Assembly (NCBI GenBank): GCA_014607495.2
Contig: CP053162.1
Span: 2,860,469 to 2,924,468 of the forward strand
Length of the DNA stretch: 64,000 nt
Origin: Carposina sasakii
Taxonomy: Eukaryota > Arthropoda > Insecta > Lepidoptera > Carposinidae
Direction: 5' to 3'
The notes below the pieces were generated by a model. That model was given only the letters and a program-made list of their open reading frames with translations, did no database searches and was not told where the DNA came from. The translations under genes and the position numbers were made by a program. Shown piece after piece: positions 11,901 to 21,204 of the stretch (its first letter is position 1; each line of letters starts with the position of its first letter).

Positions 11901-12144
11901 CCGAGCCGCCCGATACGAGTACCTCTAAATAAAATGTGTACCTACCTGCAACATCACCAACATGATTGTCGTGTAAGCGCTCGCGCACATCATCGTCCTT
12001 CTGTGTCCACTGATTAACAAGAGAAGCCATCATATCCGCCTCTTTTTTCTTCTCTTTTGCCCGTTTCCTGTATTGTGCGCCTGACAGCTTTTTTCTAGGC
12101 TTAACTAGTGCGCCCTGTTTTTTAACTTTTAGCATTTTCGACAT
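6618..12144 (-). CDS. hAT-transposase-derived protein, ZMYM1/DUF4371 type, two exons
   Basis: Exon 1 is 12144-11946 and exon 2 is 8992-6618. The GCAG|GTAGGT donor and TTTCAG|AGGAAT acceptor join in phase 1 to give about 857 aa. Residues 1-67 are basic with the LSGAQYRKRAKEKKKE segment usual at the N-terminus of this family. An acidic stretch (about 68-115) follows, then a TTF-type zinc-finger region (WLAYSKTQNSLYCISCKLF, then HWKK, HENSLQH). Next comes the DUF4371/transposase core, with two aspartates in usual positions (MLDCILE, AQSYDNSVNM), and a hAT C-terminal dimerisation region (YPNMATALRIYLTMP). The usual AERSFSKLKLIKN motif there reads ATEDLSKMIAVKN, so key residues are lost. Terminal inverted repeats of its own were not found. 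It is probably a domesticated transposase rather than an active element. Its function is unknown; a nuclear DNA-binding role is inferred from the family. The first ATG with exon-1 coding is 12144, and a second in-frame ATG lies at 12135. Confidence 0.8.
9005..9135 (-). mobile_element. LINE 3' end (same family as 51779-52175)
   Basis: The minus strand encodes [19 protein letters not shown] followed by a stop and the TATATGTATG tail, matching the LINE at 51779-52175. Its tail ends about 10 bases before the acceptor of exon 2, so it forms the T-rich part of that splice site. Confidence 0.75.
9255..9281. repeat. (AAAT)n microsatellite
   Basis: About seven AAAT units in a row. Confidence 0.9.
9540..9620 (+). 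mobile_element. RTE-type LINE tail fragment
   Basis: Encodes WRALGEAYVQKWTAIG and ends in degenerate (GACGA)n. This is the usual RTE C-terminus. Confidence 0.65.
9765..9975. other. Repeat F fragment followed by CpG-rich patch
   Basis: 9765-9830 matches repeat family F (GGGGTAACCAGAGCTGCAG). 9840-9975 is rich in CG and ends CGGCGGCGCGGCGGCGG, unlike its surroundings. It lies in the intron of the hAT-derived gene. An alternative first exon or promoter is possible but no ATG exon with a donor was found. Confidence 0.4.
10087..10563. mobile_element. Inverted-repeat element family A, copy 3 (most complete)
   Basis: Uninterrupted copy of about 475 bp. It starts CACAGGGTGTAGGTGACAGC and ends CTGTCACAAACATCCTGTA. 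It is useful as the reference for the broken copies. Confidence 0.85.
10630..10752 (+). repeat. Repeat family F fragment
   Basis: Carries the family's TTACGACATGCACGGAAGGA block ending near GATGTATTCTAGTGAAGC. It is shared with 33462, 38226 and 54880. Confidence 0.6.
10850..11127. mobile_element. Inverted-repeat element family G
   Basis: Ends are CGGGCGACTCGGACC and the inverted GGTCCGAGTCGCCTG. The interior is AT-rich and non-coding. A fragment with the same ends occurs at 11863-11925. Confidence 0.65.
11165..11290 (-). repeat. tRNA-derived SINE (type 2)
   Basis: On the minus strand it shows an A-box-like GGCTTAGTGGTTA and a B box GGTTCGATTCC in tRNA spacing. It is followed by a short non-tRNA part ending in A-rich sequence. 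A second 5' scrap is at 11515-11557. This is not a functional tRNA: the cloverleaf is not maintained. Confidence 0.65.
11590..11845 (+). mobile_element. Degenerate Helitron (type 1) 3' part
   Basis: Contains the family's CACGCTAATCTCAGAAAC and CAGTTTTCAGGAATATATTC segments. It ends GCGGGCGTCCACTAG before T. Confidence 0.65.
11863..11925. mobile_element. Family G end fragments
   Basis: AACTCGGACCGCGGTCCGAG is itself a palindrome. It is followed by GCGGTCCGAGCCGCCCGATA, the family G terminus. It lies only about 20 bases downstream of the exon 1 donor of the hAT-derived gene. Confidence 0.5.
11946..12144 (-). CDS. Exon 1 of the hAT-derived gene
   Basis: Encodes residues 1-66 and the first base of residue 67. 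It ends at a GTAGGT donor. The match of split codon G|AG with the 8992 acceptor, and the family-typical SGAQYRKR segment, support the join. Confidence 0.7.
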
Positions 12145-12189
12145 TGTTTTGATGTGAACGTACAAAGTTACTGCTTGGCAAGGGCTGAC

Positions 12190-12300
12190 TGATAGCGCCG
12201 GCCGGCCAGACTTCGCGCATGCGCCGTCGCCAACTAGGATCGCGAAATGTAAAACGGAGAAGGCATGTTTCATTACATGGTCAAGTGATCATAGACAACT
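12190..12300 (-). promoter_or_regulatory. Likely promoter of the hAT-derived gene, with an NRF-1-like site
   Basis: 12215-12224 is the palindrome GCGCATGCGC in the context TTCGCGCATGCGCC, close to the NRF-1/ewg consensus. It is 70-80 bases upstream of the start codon. The surrounding CG richness (GCGCCGGCCGGCC) is unusual for this window. The consensus is established; its use here is inferred. Confidence 0.45.
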
Positions 12301-12647
12301 GTAGTCGCGATGAGAAAAACACTGCTACTCCGAAAACTAGAGATCTTAATAATAAATAAGTAATTATTTATTTTCGGATTTGAACTTTGTAAAAGTAACG
12401 TCTAATGTCATCCCAAGGCCAAATGAATAAAACAAGAACATTGGTTGTGTCTATGCATTTGGACTTCTGGTTGGATAGGTTAGGTTTATTTTAGATAGGT
12501 TACATATCATATTCATTTGTATTTTTTTGAAAATAACATTGGGTACCTACCCATTGTAATTAAATATCTTAAATTGTTGTTAATAAAATAGGTAGGTAAA
12601 AGGGTATATTTACATATTATAATATAAAACTTGATTCATTGTATACA
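12301..12647. other. Intergenic, no gene seen
   Basis: AT-rich spacer between the promoter of the hAT-derived gene and a family A element. Confidence 0.5.
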
Positions 12648-13345
12648 TACAGGGTGTTTGTGACAGCTAGGAAAATACTCATATGGTAACTTCAGACCAT
12701 GATTCTGACTCGAAAACCACTGAAAATTTTCGCAGGAAAATTCCAAATTTTCAGGAAAAAAAATGTGTATTTCATTTAAGTAGGCCTTAGATCATCATCA
12801 TTATCATAATCAGCCTATTGCAGTCCACTGCTGGACGTAGGCCTCCCCCAGGGCACGCCACAAGACTACCATGGGAGGTATTTGCTCATAGTCACCACGC
12901 TGGGCAGGCGGGTTTGTGACCGCAGATTGTATTTTGTCAACTATATTGTCAACACGGGAGGCGCTGCTGCCCACCTCCCGGAAATCCTTAATCGCCTCGT
13001 ACGATACCCACGGGCAAACATGGGGTGGTACGAATTCTACTCTACCGGCAACACGCGGCAAACCTATGGATGATTAACCTAACATATGGATGATTTTAAA
13101 AAAAGTTGGCCCTAAAAAAGTTCTAAATACTGATCAACACAAATGGAGAGTTACAAGTGGTCCAAAAACAGTAATGTATCACACAATAACGAATAAGCCT
13201 ATTTAACTAGTCACAAGATCGCCTGATATAATTGGCGCAGAAAGCAAACATTGCGGATAATCAAATTAAAAATGCATTTCCTGGGAGTAATAACATTGTA
13301 CTTGTTCAGTATTTCAGTATTTGCCTGACTGTCAGACACACCCTG
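12648..13345. mobile_element. Inverted-repeat element family A, copy 4, with nested SINE
   Basis: Ends TACAGGGTGTTTGTGACAGC and the inverted CTGTCAGACACACCCTG. The middle is interrupted by a repeat R copy at 12795-13065. Confidence 0.8.
12795..13065 (-). mobile_element. Repeat R (SINE-like with RTE tail), copy 1
   Basis: On the minus strand it starts near GCCGCGTGTTGCCGGTAGAG. It ends with the RTE-type tail encoding GEAYVQQWTAIG, then (ATG)n. Other copies at 19562, 25755 and 58552 share both ends. Confidence 0.7.
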
Positions 13346-13387
13346 ACAAACATTATTAACAAAGGTTATTAAACTTTCATTACTTAC

Positions 13388-13694
13388 CTATATTATTGGC
13401 AGTAAGATGTATCTACGCCTACTAGTCTTATTCTCTTTATCATTAGTGAGTAAATATACCCACTCCAAATAGCATTGGTCTTCATTGCTCCTTGACACCA
13501 CGCCCCCTCTTGCCTTGCCGCCCGGGGCAGGCGCCCCACTTCGTCTGTCCCCCTCGTGCCATTGTGGGCCAAACATAACAAGTTTATGTCCCATGGTTTA
13601 CGGTTCATTGTTGCTTGGTTTAGGGGTTGCGTGGTATTATTCAATATTATTATTTTGCGCGAACCATGTTATTCGTTTTCTGGGGTACGGTTAA
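13388..13694. other. GC-richer stretch of unknown origin
   Basis: Overlapping open frames occur on both strands around CCGCCCGGGGCAGGCGCCCC. No domain is recognised, and the frames are probably by-products of base composition. Confidence 0.35.
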
Positions 13695-13792
13695 CTGTTT
13701 GCTTTAGCTGTACCACGAATAATACCAAATAATGTTACTCGTGTATGCGAAAGTAAGTTTGCTTGTTACCTCTTCACGCTAAGTTAACAACT

Positions 13793-13913
13793 AGTGGGGT
13801 AAACAAGAAACTTTTTACGCGGCGTAACGCTAGCGACTCGCTAGCAAATCTATGTGATTTGACAGTTTGACACTAGCGTTACGGACTATCGAGATGTTCG
13901 TGCTTACCCCACT
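13793..13913. mobile_element. Inverted-repeat element family J, copy 1
   Basis: About 121 bp. It begins AGTGGGGTAA and ends TTACCCCACT. The interior carries inverted GTAACGCTAGCGACTCGCTA-like blocks. A second copy at 44108-44231 is nearly the same. Confidence 0.8.
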
Positions 13914-14629
13914 GAAACTCATTTACTCAACTTGAAATTATGTATACCAATAGTTGGGAGTAACTAAGCAGAAGGACATAGGCTACATTCTGTAAACTCC
14001 TGTAGTCAACACGGACGAAATCGCGGGCTACAACTAGTAATACTATACTGCTGTACTTTTGAGTATACCTATAGGTACCTATTTATTTTGTCTTAGGATA
14101 CCTTAGTGCCTATTTCTTAATACCTATTTATTCTTTCGGGTTAATGTAAACAGTGTTTGGTTACATGGTTATACTTTGGTTAGGCGAGAAATATTATATC
14201 CATTATGTGTTTCTCGCCTAACCAAATATAATAGCAATTCGGCTAGAGAGTAGGTTCCTACATGTAAGTACTTAGTTACACCACGGAATATTTAATAGTA
14301 CCTAACTATCGGCAATCTACATAGAAAGCACTAGCCAGCTAGCTTAGTTAAAATCATACGATGAATAGTAAAACACAATCGATAGATATATTTAAAAAAT
14401 ATATTATTTAATTTTTTGAGTCTTCATTGATGGCTTGAAAAAGTTTACATACTTTATCTACAAAATTAAGGGGAGCGTAGTGAGAATCTCATAGACGTCC
14501 TCCCCATTTGATATCCCATGAATTTTTGTATACTTATAGCGAAAAATCTTTACTTCTTTAAAAAAAAAAGCGCATTTGAAACATCGTGGTCTAGTACCAA
14601 CTCGTCACCTTCCTAATTGGATCCTCAAG
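13914..14629. other. Intergenic with a small Helitron remnant and one hairpin
   Basis: 13990-14038 resembles a Helitron 3' end (GTCAACACGGACGAAATCGC, then ACTAG). The hairpin at 14175-14226 is listed separately. No gene was seen. Confidence 0.45.
14175..14226. repeat. Perfect 17-bp inverted repeat (hairpin)
   Basis: TTTGGTTAGGCGAGAAA at 14175-14191 and its exact reverse complement at 14210-14226, with an 18-base AT-rich loop. No TE family assignment was made. Confidence 0.85.
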
Positions 14630-14879
14630 AATAGGGTGTAATAAAAGGGTTATGTTAAACGAAATTTTTCGAAAATAGCCAACTATAGAAAACCTATCCA
14701 CAGAGTCGTAATTTTTCAGATAGTGTGGAGTATTCCTTAACAATTCAGGAATGTTCGTTTTCATTCATGTATAGGCAATTAAACATGTGATTTCGTTCGA
14801 GTCAAAAATTTTGTAAATAGGTTATCCAGAGAGGGCTATTTTTACAGCATTTCACATACTTCTTTTGTCATACCCTGTA
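14630..14879. mobile_element. Inverted-repeat element family C, copy 2
   Basis: Starts AGGGTGTAATAAAAGGG and ends with the inverted CTTTTGTCATACCCTGTA. 250 bp. Confidence 0.8.
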
Positions 14880-14992
14880 GGTATAGATACCCACAAAAAC
14901 CCAAAACTGTGGGTCTAGTTTCTTGAGGTCGATAGAAATTGTGACGAGTGGCACTGGATCTCGCATATACGGCCATTATAGGCCTTTACAGA

Positions 14993-15085
14993 TCAATCAG
15001 GGTAGATTACTCCATCGATTTTTTGGTCATCCTCATTAGTGGGCACTTCATCTACCACCTGGCAATCAAAGGCAACGGCCAGCAC
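14993..15085 (-). CDS. Mthfs: MTHFS exon 4
   Basis: Acceptor TTACTTACAG|GTGCTG, then 30 codons (VLAVAFDCQVVDEVPTNEDD and onward) and TGA. Too short to appear as a long open frame, but it matches the family C-terminus. Confidence 0.93.
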   Translation of the reverse strand: MLAVAFDCQVVDEVPTNEDDQKIDGVIYPD

Positions 15086-18000
15086 CTGTAAGTAAAATGA
15101 AGGTTATGTTAGGCATACAATATATTCTAAACTGGACTCTGTCTTTAATTATCTTCGATTCATATCTGTATCATACTAGTAAGTCCACAGGTTGAACATA
15201 GGCCTTCCCCAATGACCGACCGGTTGGAAGCGGCAGGTATGCAGTTCCGTCAGGGTCCGTTTCATATAATGGGCGCAGTGACGTTATTATAGGTAGACGC
15301 AGGGTCCACAGAACAGGTAATGCAGGGTCACATATTAAATTCATCAGTGACGTTTAGATAGGTAGACGCAGGGTCACATACTAAATTCAGTCTATACCTA
15401 CCGTTGTCAAAGATGAACTAAATCTTGTGAACTGCACTTGACAGTTTTGAGCATCTCACGGGCGTTCCGTATATTGAGAGCTGACCCTACCTATATCTAA
15501 TAATTCCTCTAAGAATGGGCGTTGTGCAACACTAGACGACACGACAACGATACACGACCACAGCTTTTTTGGAAGCAAAAATGTCGTGTCGTTTAGTGGT
15601 AAAACGCCCAATAACTCTTATGTCTGATTACGGAACTAACAATTTTGTATGCTGTAACACATAATAATGTAGTCATACACATAGTATCTATCCAAAGGAA
15701 CTATTTCGTGAATCGCACTGTAGCCTCGATCTTGACTAAGTTTGTCTATCTGCACTACTGCATCTGCAACCTTTCGGTGGCATTTTACCTTCGTTTTGGC
15801 ATCAGGGTTGCTCCGGACCTTGGCGAGGAACTTGTCATAGTAGCCCCCTCCATGTCCGAGACGGTTTCCGGATAAGGAGAAAGCTACTCCTGGCGCGATG
15901 ATGAGGTCTAATCCACCTGAAGAAAAGAGCATTCTAATAGGTTCTGCTTCATGCTCTGATTGACGAATATCTCAGAGAACACTTTCAAAATCCGGTATCA
16001 TAAACATTTCTTTCACACGGGTAGGTAAAGCAGAAAGAACCTGTTGATACTCTATTATAAGCCTAAGCTTTTCCATACTCATTGTTTTCACGAAACCAGG
16101 TATTCTTATACTTAGTTTACCTATCTACGTTGAATCAAGTTTATTTTGTCACACATTCACAGTAAAATATCAAGTAGAGTCCTAATTTGTAGTTTGTAAG
16201 AACCCTTCAAAGGTATATCCATGTCCAAATAAAACCTATTACAGTTGTACGTACCATTTTCCAACGCATCTTCCCTAGGCTGATGTTTCCCATGCTGAGC
16301 TATACCATGCTTGGTGAGTGGCATGGCATCCTCGTCCCCTGTCTCCATCTTCAAAAACTTCATGTGACCACCGCCGTATTGCGGCACGAAAGGGGATGCC
16401 CCTCGATCCTGAATGTGCTTGATGAGAGGCATCGTGTCGATTTCTTGGTCTGTACTCATGAAGATCGCTATGCGGTTGGAGGATTTGTACCAGGGGTGGT
16501 TGATCATCTGGGAATACCAATCAGAATGATATCCAGATAAACCTGACCGGTTTTTGTGATGCCGCATTAGAATAAAACAATGTAAAACCTTATATTCTAA
16601 ATAAATAAAAATAAAAAATATGAGCGGAAGGCGACGAGAGTTAAATAGGTAATACGAAGAGATAATGATGGAACATCTTTGCAGACATTTGTTGTTTAGG
16701 TCCCATTGTTGGGCATCAGAAATACCCTATTAGGGTATATGCATGATTTTTTTTATTTCATTTTTATATTCTACGTAAAAAATGAAAAAGTTTGCCCTTG
16801 GAATGGCATATCTAACTTTAACCGTTTTGGATTTACAGCAATTCAAAAATACGAGCCGGCAAAATGTTTTTGAAACGCTCCGTTTGTTCCATACTAAAAC
16901 GGCAAAGACTTTGACGTCATAATAGACAACCGTCTCAAATTAGTATGGGTAAAAAATGAAATCTTATTTTATATACGTAATATTTTATATTTTGTGTATT
17001 GTTGTCAATAAAAATTGTTTATTAATAGGTGCAGATATTAATATAGTATTTATTAAATCAATGAGATAATTCAAAATATGGCTAAATTGTATGTTATGTA
17101 CTCCTTTTATGTTGTAAATTTTTTTCGTTAAATTTTTCAAAACTTTTAAATTCCTCTCCATTCAAACTTTGGTATTTTATTAACCGATTGATGTTATTTT
17201 TGCACTATTCAGTTTATATTTGTAACTAGTGGACGCCCGCGACTCCTTTTGCATGGACTACAGAAAAAAAACAAAATATCGAAATTATCCGGGATTAAAA
17301 CATTTTCCCGGGATAAAATGTAGCCTATATGTTAACTGGGACCTGTCACAATATATTCCTGAAAACTACATCGAAATCGGTTCAGCCGTTTCTGAGATTA
17401 GCGTGCACAAACGCACAGACAAACAGACAAACAGACAAAAATTCCAAAAATCATTGTTTTGGGTACTACTGCGTTGATAAAGGTATTCTATAATATTTTT
17501 TCTTATATATCTTCTATGTACAGACAGCGATCCGTTACATTTTTTTTTTCACAACACATTAACTTAATCCCACATTAAGATCCATAAGGTCTTGTGTCGT
17601 GGGTACTAAGCAACGGTAATAAATACATAGATAAGTATAGAAACATCCATGACTCGGAAACAAACATAAATTCATATATCAATGTTTGCACCTACCGGGA
17701 TTTGAACCCAGGACCTATGGCGCTGCAGGCAGGGCCACTACCTACTACACCAATCGGCCGTCATTATTATATGTACCTATATAGATATCTTTCGAATAAA
17801 ATATAAAAAAAATGTTTTCGTGTCAGACGCATATTCCCCATTTGTCTTAGTCGGTACTTGATTGAACTATAGAACAAGTAATATACCTGTTCTGTGGATT
17901 GAACGCATTTAAAAAACTGTCTTCTATATTTACTATGACCTCTTCAGTTCCACGTGGCGGTCGTGGTCATAGAAATGATACCAAATCCCTGGTCGTGGTT

Positions 18001-18618
18001 CCTTTTTTTCTATTAGATAAATAAATCGACTAATACCTCGGGAATTCTCTCGTTTGATAAGCTAGCAACTTGTCACTATGATACACGTCGCTATGATACA
18101 TCTCCGTTATGATACTGCAGCTCTGGTTAGGTTAGAGTAGGCAAACACATTAAGTACTTAGATAAGCTGGTAGATAATTATGTAGGGTGATTTTTGGTCG
18201 TCAACGTTCCCGAAAACTACGGAGTCTCCTCATCATGACGATCATTTTTCTCCATGGAAGCATACCTGTCTGGGTTCCAAAGTTGATTTTTTCACGAGAA
18301 ATTATTAATATCTGTCTATGAAAAAACTAGCATAAACATTGGACACTATAAATTTCGCACAATCAAGTAAATAAAAAAAAAAGTTTCAAAGAAATTTCTT
18401 CGTTTCCCAGCATTTTTTTGGGCATAAACTTCCTTTATTTGATGTATAGAGTACGTACCCTTAGTTAGGGGTGGCAACGAAAAAACACCCTGTATATATA
18501 CCTTCTCATAGACTATTTTAGATTGTCTTTCTTTCTCCTCCTTGGTCAGGGCCGCGATGCGAGCAGATACCTCATCACGGAGCCGCATCTTGGCAGGGTC
18601 GGGTGTGCCGGGAGCCAT
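14993..18618 (-). CDS. Mthfs: 5-formyltetrahydrofolate cyclo-ligase (MTHFS), four exons, complete
   Basis: Converts 5-formyl-THF to 5,10-methenyl-THF with ATP (EC 6.3.3.2), in the cytosolic one-carbon folate pathway. Exons are 18618-18502, 16507-16255, 15916-15789 and 15085-14993. The joined frame is 196 aa with no gaps, against about 203 aa in human. Visible features are the N-terminal PAKMRLRDEV, whose lysine aligns with the ATP-contacting lysine of the family; RIAIFMSTDQEIDT; GGLDLIIAPGVAF; the glycine-rich nucleotide-binding signature GNRLGHGGGYYD at residues 140-151; and a C-terminus of VAFDCQVVDEVPTNEDD, then VIYPD. All donors are GT and acceptors AG. The phases are 0, 1 and 0, and the G|GT split glycine falls inside the conserved GGLDL motif. 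No disabling change was seen. The near-universal IDEVIY reads IDGVIY. Intron 1 is enlarged by a Helitron, a SINE and a family B element. Confidence 0.95.
15180..15240 (-). mobile_element. Possible RTE-type tail fragment
   Basis: GTCCACAGGTTGAACATAGG then CCTTCCCC resembles the antisense of the RTE tail. In MTHFS intron 3. Confidence 0.4.
15276..15396. repeat. Two-unit tandem repeat in MTHFS intron 3
   Basis: Units start CAGTGACGTT at 15276 and 15344, and both contain TAGGTAGACGCAGGGTC and CACATA(T/C)TAAATTCA. The unit is about 50-68 bp. Confidence 0.6.
15516..15610. mobile_element. Inverted-repeat element family K, copy 1
   Basis: Starts TGGGCGTTGTGCAACACTAG and ends with the inverted TAGTGGTAAAACGCCCA. 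It shares GGCTTTTTTGGAAGCAAAAA-type middle sequence with 47604-47724. 95 bp, in MTHFS intron 3. Confidence 0.7.
15789..15916 (-). CDS. Mthfs: MTHFS exon 3
   Basis: Acceptor TTTTCTTCAG|GTGGATT, donor ACGAAG|GTAAAA. Contains the GHGGGYYD signature. The open frame running past the donor is intron read-through. Confidence 0.93.
16255..16507 (-). CDS. Mthfs: MTHFS exon 2
   Basis: Acceptor ATTCCCAG|ATGATC, donor AAATG|GTACGT. Encodes residues 40-123 and one base of residue 124. Confidence 0.93.
16568..17225. other. MTHFS intron 1, 3' part
   Basis: AT-rich intron sequence without recognised repeats. Confidence 0.6.
17226..17540 (-). mobile_element. Non-autonomous Helitron (type 1) in MTHFS intron 1
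   Basis: Plus-strand CTAGTGGACGCCCGCGAC is the reversed 3' end. The body matches other copies (GGGACCTGTCACAATATATT, CAGCCGTTTCTGAGATTAGC). The 5' end is lost near 17540, where a SINE begins. Confidence 0.75.
17541..17763 (-). repeat. tRNA-derived SINE (type 1) in MTHFS intron 1
   Basis: On the minus strand: A-box-like GATTGGTGTAGTAGG, B box GGTTCAAATCC, then a shared body (GAGTCATGGATG, TACCCACGACACAAGACCTT) ending in a poly-A tract. Also at 52540, 55300 and 56850. Confidence 0.75.
18181..18494 (-). mobile_element. Inverted-repeat element family B, copy 1, next to the MTHFS exon 1 donor
   Basis: Left end GTAGGGTGATTTTTGGTCG and right end GAAAAAACACCCTGTA. The element begins 7 bases into the intron of MTHFS, so only GTATATA of the original donor region remains. 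Confidence 0.8.
18502..18618 (-). CDS. Mthfs: MTHFS exon 1
   Basis: Residues 1-39, starting at ATG 18618. The donor GAGAAG|GTATATA is followed within 7 bases by the end of a family B element (18494). Confidence 0.9.
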
Positions 18619-18894
18619 CTTTGAATACTCTGGAGATCAATGTTATTGAAAGAAATCTCAAAAATAATAGAGTAAACTATCTAGAAAGTTTTTTTAATAG
18701 CTAACATGCAATCGATCGATGTTAATGTAATATACTTACCTATATTACATTTCGATTTAATGTTAATGTAATATAGATAGGCAAGTAATTCATTGCCAGT
18801 TGAATCAAAGACTTATGATTGGTAGATACATAGTTTTTTAGTTATTTTGTGTGCTGATGGTAAATTCCACCTGTACAGAAAAAGGGACATGTAT
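18619..18894. other. MTHFS 5' flank
   Basis: Immediate upstream region of the MTHFS start. GTTAATGTAATATA occurs twice (near 18719 and 18761). No clear TATA box or CpG-rich promoter was seen. Confidence 0.4.
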
Positions 18895-19115
18895 CCTACT
18901 AATTTTGTAAACGCGAAAGTACGAGTATGATGGACGTATGTTACTCTTTCACGTAAAAACGGCTGGAGCGATTTTAATAAAATTTGGTATGGAGTTAGCT
19001 GACACCCTGGACACATAGGCTACTTTTTATCCCGGGAAAATATTTTTATACCGGGTAATTTCGATATTTTGTTTTTTCTGCAGTCCACGCGGACGGAGTC
19101 GCGGGCGTCCACTAG
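18895..19115 (+). mobile_element. Non-autonomous Helitron (type 1), 5'-degenerate
   Basis: Body CTACTTTTTATCCCGGGAAA and 3' end GGACGGAGTCGCGGGCGTCC then ACTAG before T. Confidence 0.75.
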
Positions 19116-19561
19116 TAAATTATACGTAACAAAAATCCCAAAATAACCAAAATTTGAGACTCGAAAACACATGCTAATTTATTCACATATTATGAAGAAT
19201 TCCGAAACAGCTCAGAAATGTTCATTCTTTTATACCTTGAATGTAAAATGTAACTTTAAGTTGTAGCGCCAGATAATAGAGCTAAAAATTAGAGGAGCCT
19301 TCATTTAAATTCTCACATATAAAATAATCATAATACAAACATAGTTATTTATACGTACTTACTTATCTAAAGTTACTATTTTGTTAACTGACTGATAATA
19401 TGAGAGAATGTGATATTGTAATAAGCAAATAAATTAACCTATCATTGTCAAAAATTATTAGGTACCTACTTACGGATTAGTACCTAAACTTAACTACGAA
19501 ATCGTGTAGCAAACAGGAAAACAGCATATTATACCTAAATATACAAATTATATATACTACT
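19116..19561. other. Intergenic, no gene seen
   Basis: AT-rich. TTTGAGACTCGAAAACACAT resembles the middle of family C, so a decayed copy may be present. Confidence 0.4.
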
Positions 19562-19814
19562 TCAGCCTATTGCAGTTCACTGCTGGACGTAGGCCTCCCC
19601 CAGGGCACGCTACAAGGTTACTGCCACAGGGGGGTTTTGCCCATAGTCACCACGCTGGGCAGGCGGGTTGGTGACCGCAGTATGATTTACGGACTATGTT
19701 GTCAGTACGGGACTATGTTGTCTCCCGGAAACCCTTAATCGCCTCGTACGATACCCACGCACGGGCAGGCAGGGGTGGTACAAACTCTACTCTGCCGGCA
19801 CCACGCGGCTAACA
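19562..19814 (-). mobile_element. Repeat R, copy 2
   Basis: Starts (minus) TTAGCCGCGTGGTGCCGGCA. Ends with the RTE-like tail (GAGGCCTACGTCCAGCAGTG). Confidence 0.75.
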
Positions 19815-21204
19815 AATTATATACCTCCTTAATTATAATTTTATATAATATAAGTAATTTATATTAGATAAAAATATTTTCCCGGATAATGAATAGCAAT
19901 CTTTGTGTTATTCTGATATGTAGGTAGGCTATATTATTGTGTGAAATATATGAAGTTCCATCAACATTAATTCAGTAGTTTTTGCATGAAAGAGCAACAA
20001 CCATACATTCATTCTCACAACACAAATTTCGCGTGTATAATATTAGTGGGATAAATAACAGCTTCATCGCCTTAACATGACGGCGCCGCTATCCTAGGAA
20101 ACTGTCGTAATAGACCTAATAAGCGTAAATATGTATTTATATATTGCACAATAGACTTACCAAAAAATGTAAGAACCCAGCGCGGACGTAAAGAACCGAC
20201 TGATAAAGATATCTTTATCATTCCGCTCGGTCAGAACGAACTGATGTAGTCGAGACGATACATAACATTGCGATATCTGCGATTATAAAACTGGAATACG
20301 CAAGAAACAAACCAAAACAAACTTTATTGCTATACAAACGCTACGTAGCAACATTACCAACATAATACCATTCACTAGACACGTGTTTAATTTGCTAATG
20401 AACGAGACGGTAGTGACATCTAGTGACGTTGTGATGAACTCTAATAGTCATAAAATGTTGGAATAGTGGGTCAGTAAAAGTCGTATAAGGGAACCCATGA
20501 AAAGTAACTGTTACAGTTACTCAACAATAGATGGCGGTGTGTAAAAAATTATGTTGTATTAATAGAGGCTTTGTAAGAAGGTAGAGTCTAAAATAAAAGC
20601 TATCCAAAATAAAATTTTAACTATAGATGGATCCATATAATGGGTCTAATTAAGTAGCTAGTTAACCACAAGTACCCAATATTGAAATTACGTTACTTAT
20701 TAACTTATCATAGTAAAAAGCCGAATTTATTTTTAACTTTTTGCGAGACAGATTATCTTAACCTGATTAAAACGCAGTAACAATGAATTGATGTTATCAT
20801 ACAGTGATGCTAGGGTTGTCACGATTTTTACACAAGATGAATCAAAAAATCATACCATTTTAATATTGTAATATATACATATAACTCGGCTATTCCGAAT
20901 AAAAGTTAGGATATCTACAACAATAAGTTTTTAGCAATGGCATAGCATGAAGATGGCATAACAAGCTAGCTATCTTTACAGAAATAAAATGTTAGATCGA
21001 ATCATGTTAATTAATAAGTCATTGTTGGTTTTGTTCGCGAAAATGCAAAATTATCTTTAATAGAGATTTGGGTTAAATGCAAAATGTGATTAAAAAATAA
21101 GTTTATCTCTATTATTAAAAAGAAATAGATCAGCATCTGCACGAAAGTACTCAGGGGCTTTCTCTTAGAGTTACATCTGGCCATAGAGGAATAAGATATT
21201 CCTC
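19815..21204. other. Intergenic, repeat remnants only
   Basis: 19870-20052 looks like an old LINE or Helitron scrap (GTATAATATTAGTGGGA). 20053-21181 shows no gene. A 12-bp hairpin at 21182-21208 abuts the duplication described next. Confidence 0.45.

Noticed and set aside
11946..12273. Longer upstream start (at 12273) for the hAT-derived gene exon 1
   Set aside because: The extra 43 residues cover the promoter-like CG patch and do not resemble the family. The start at 12144 fits the usual N-terminus.
15636..15788. Extension of MTHFS exon 3 to the end of its open frame (15636)
   Set aside because: It would replace the conserved C-terminus. A good donor at 15788 and a matching exon at 15085-14993 show it is intron.
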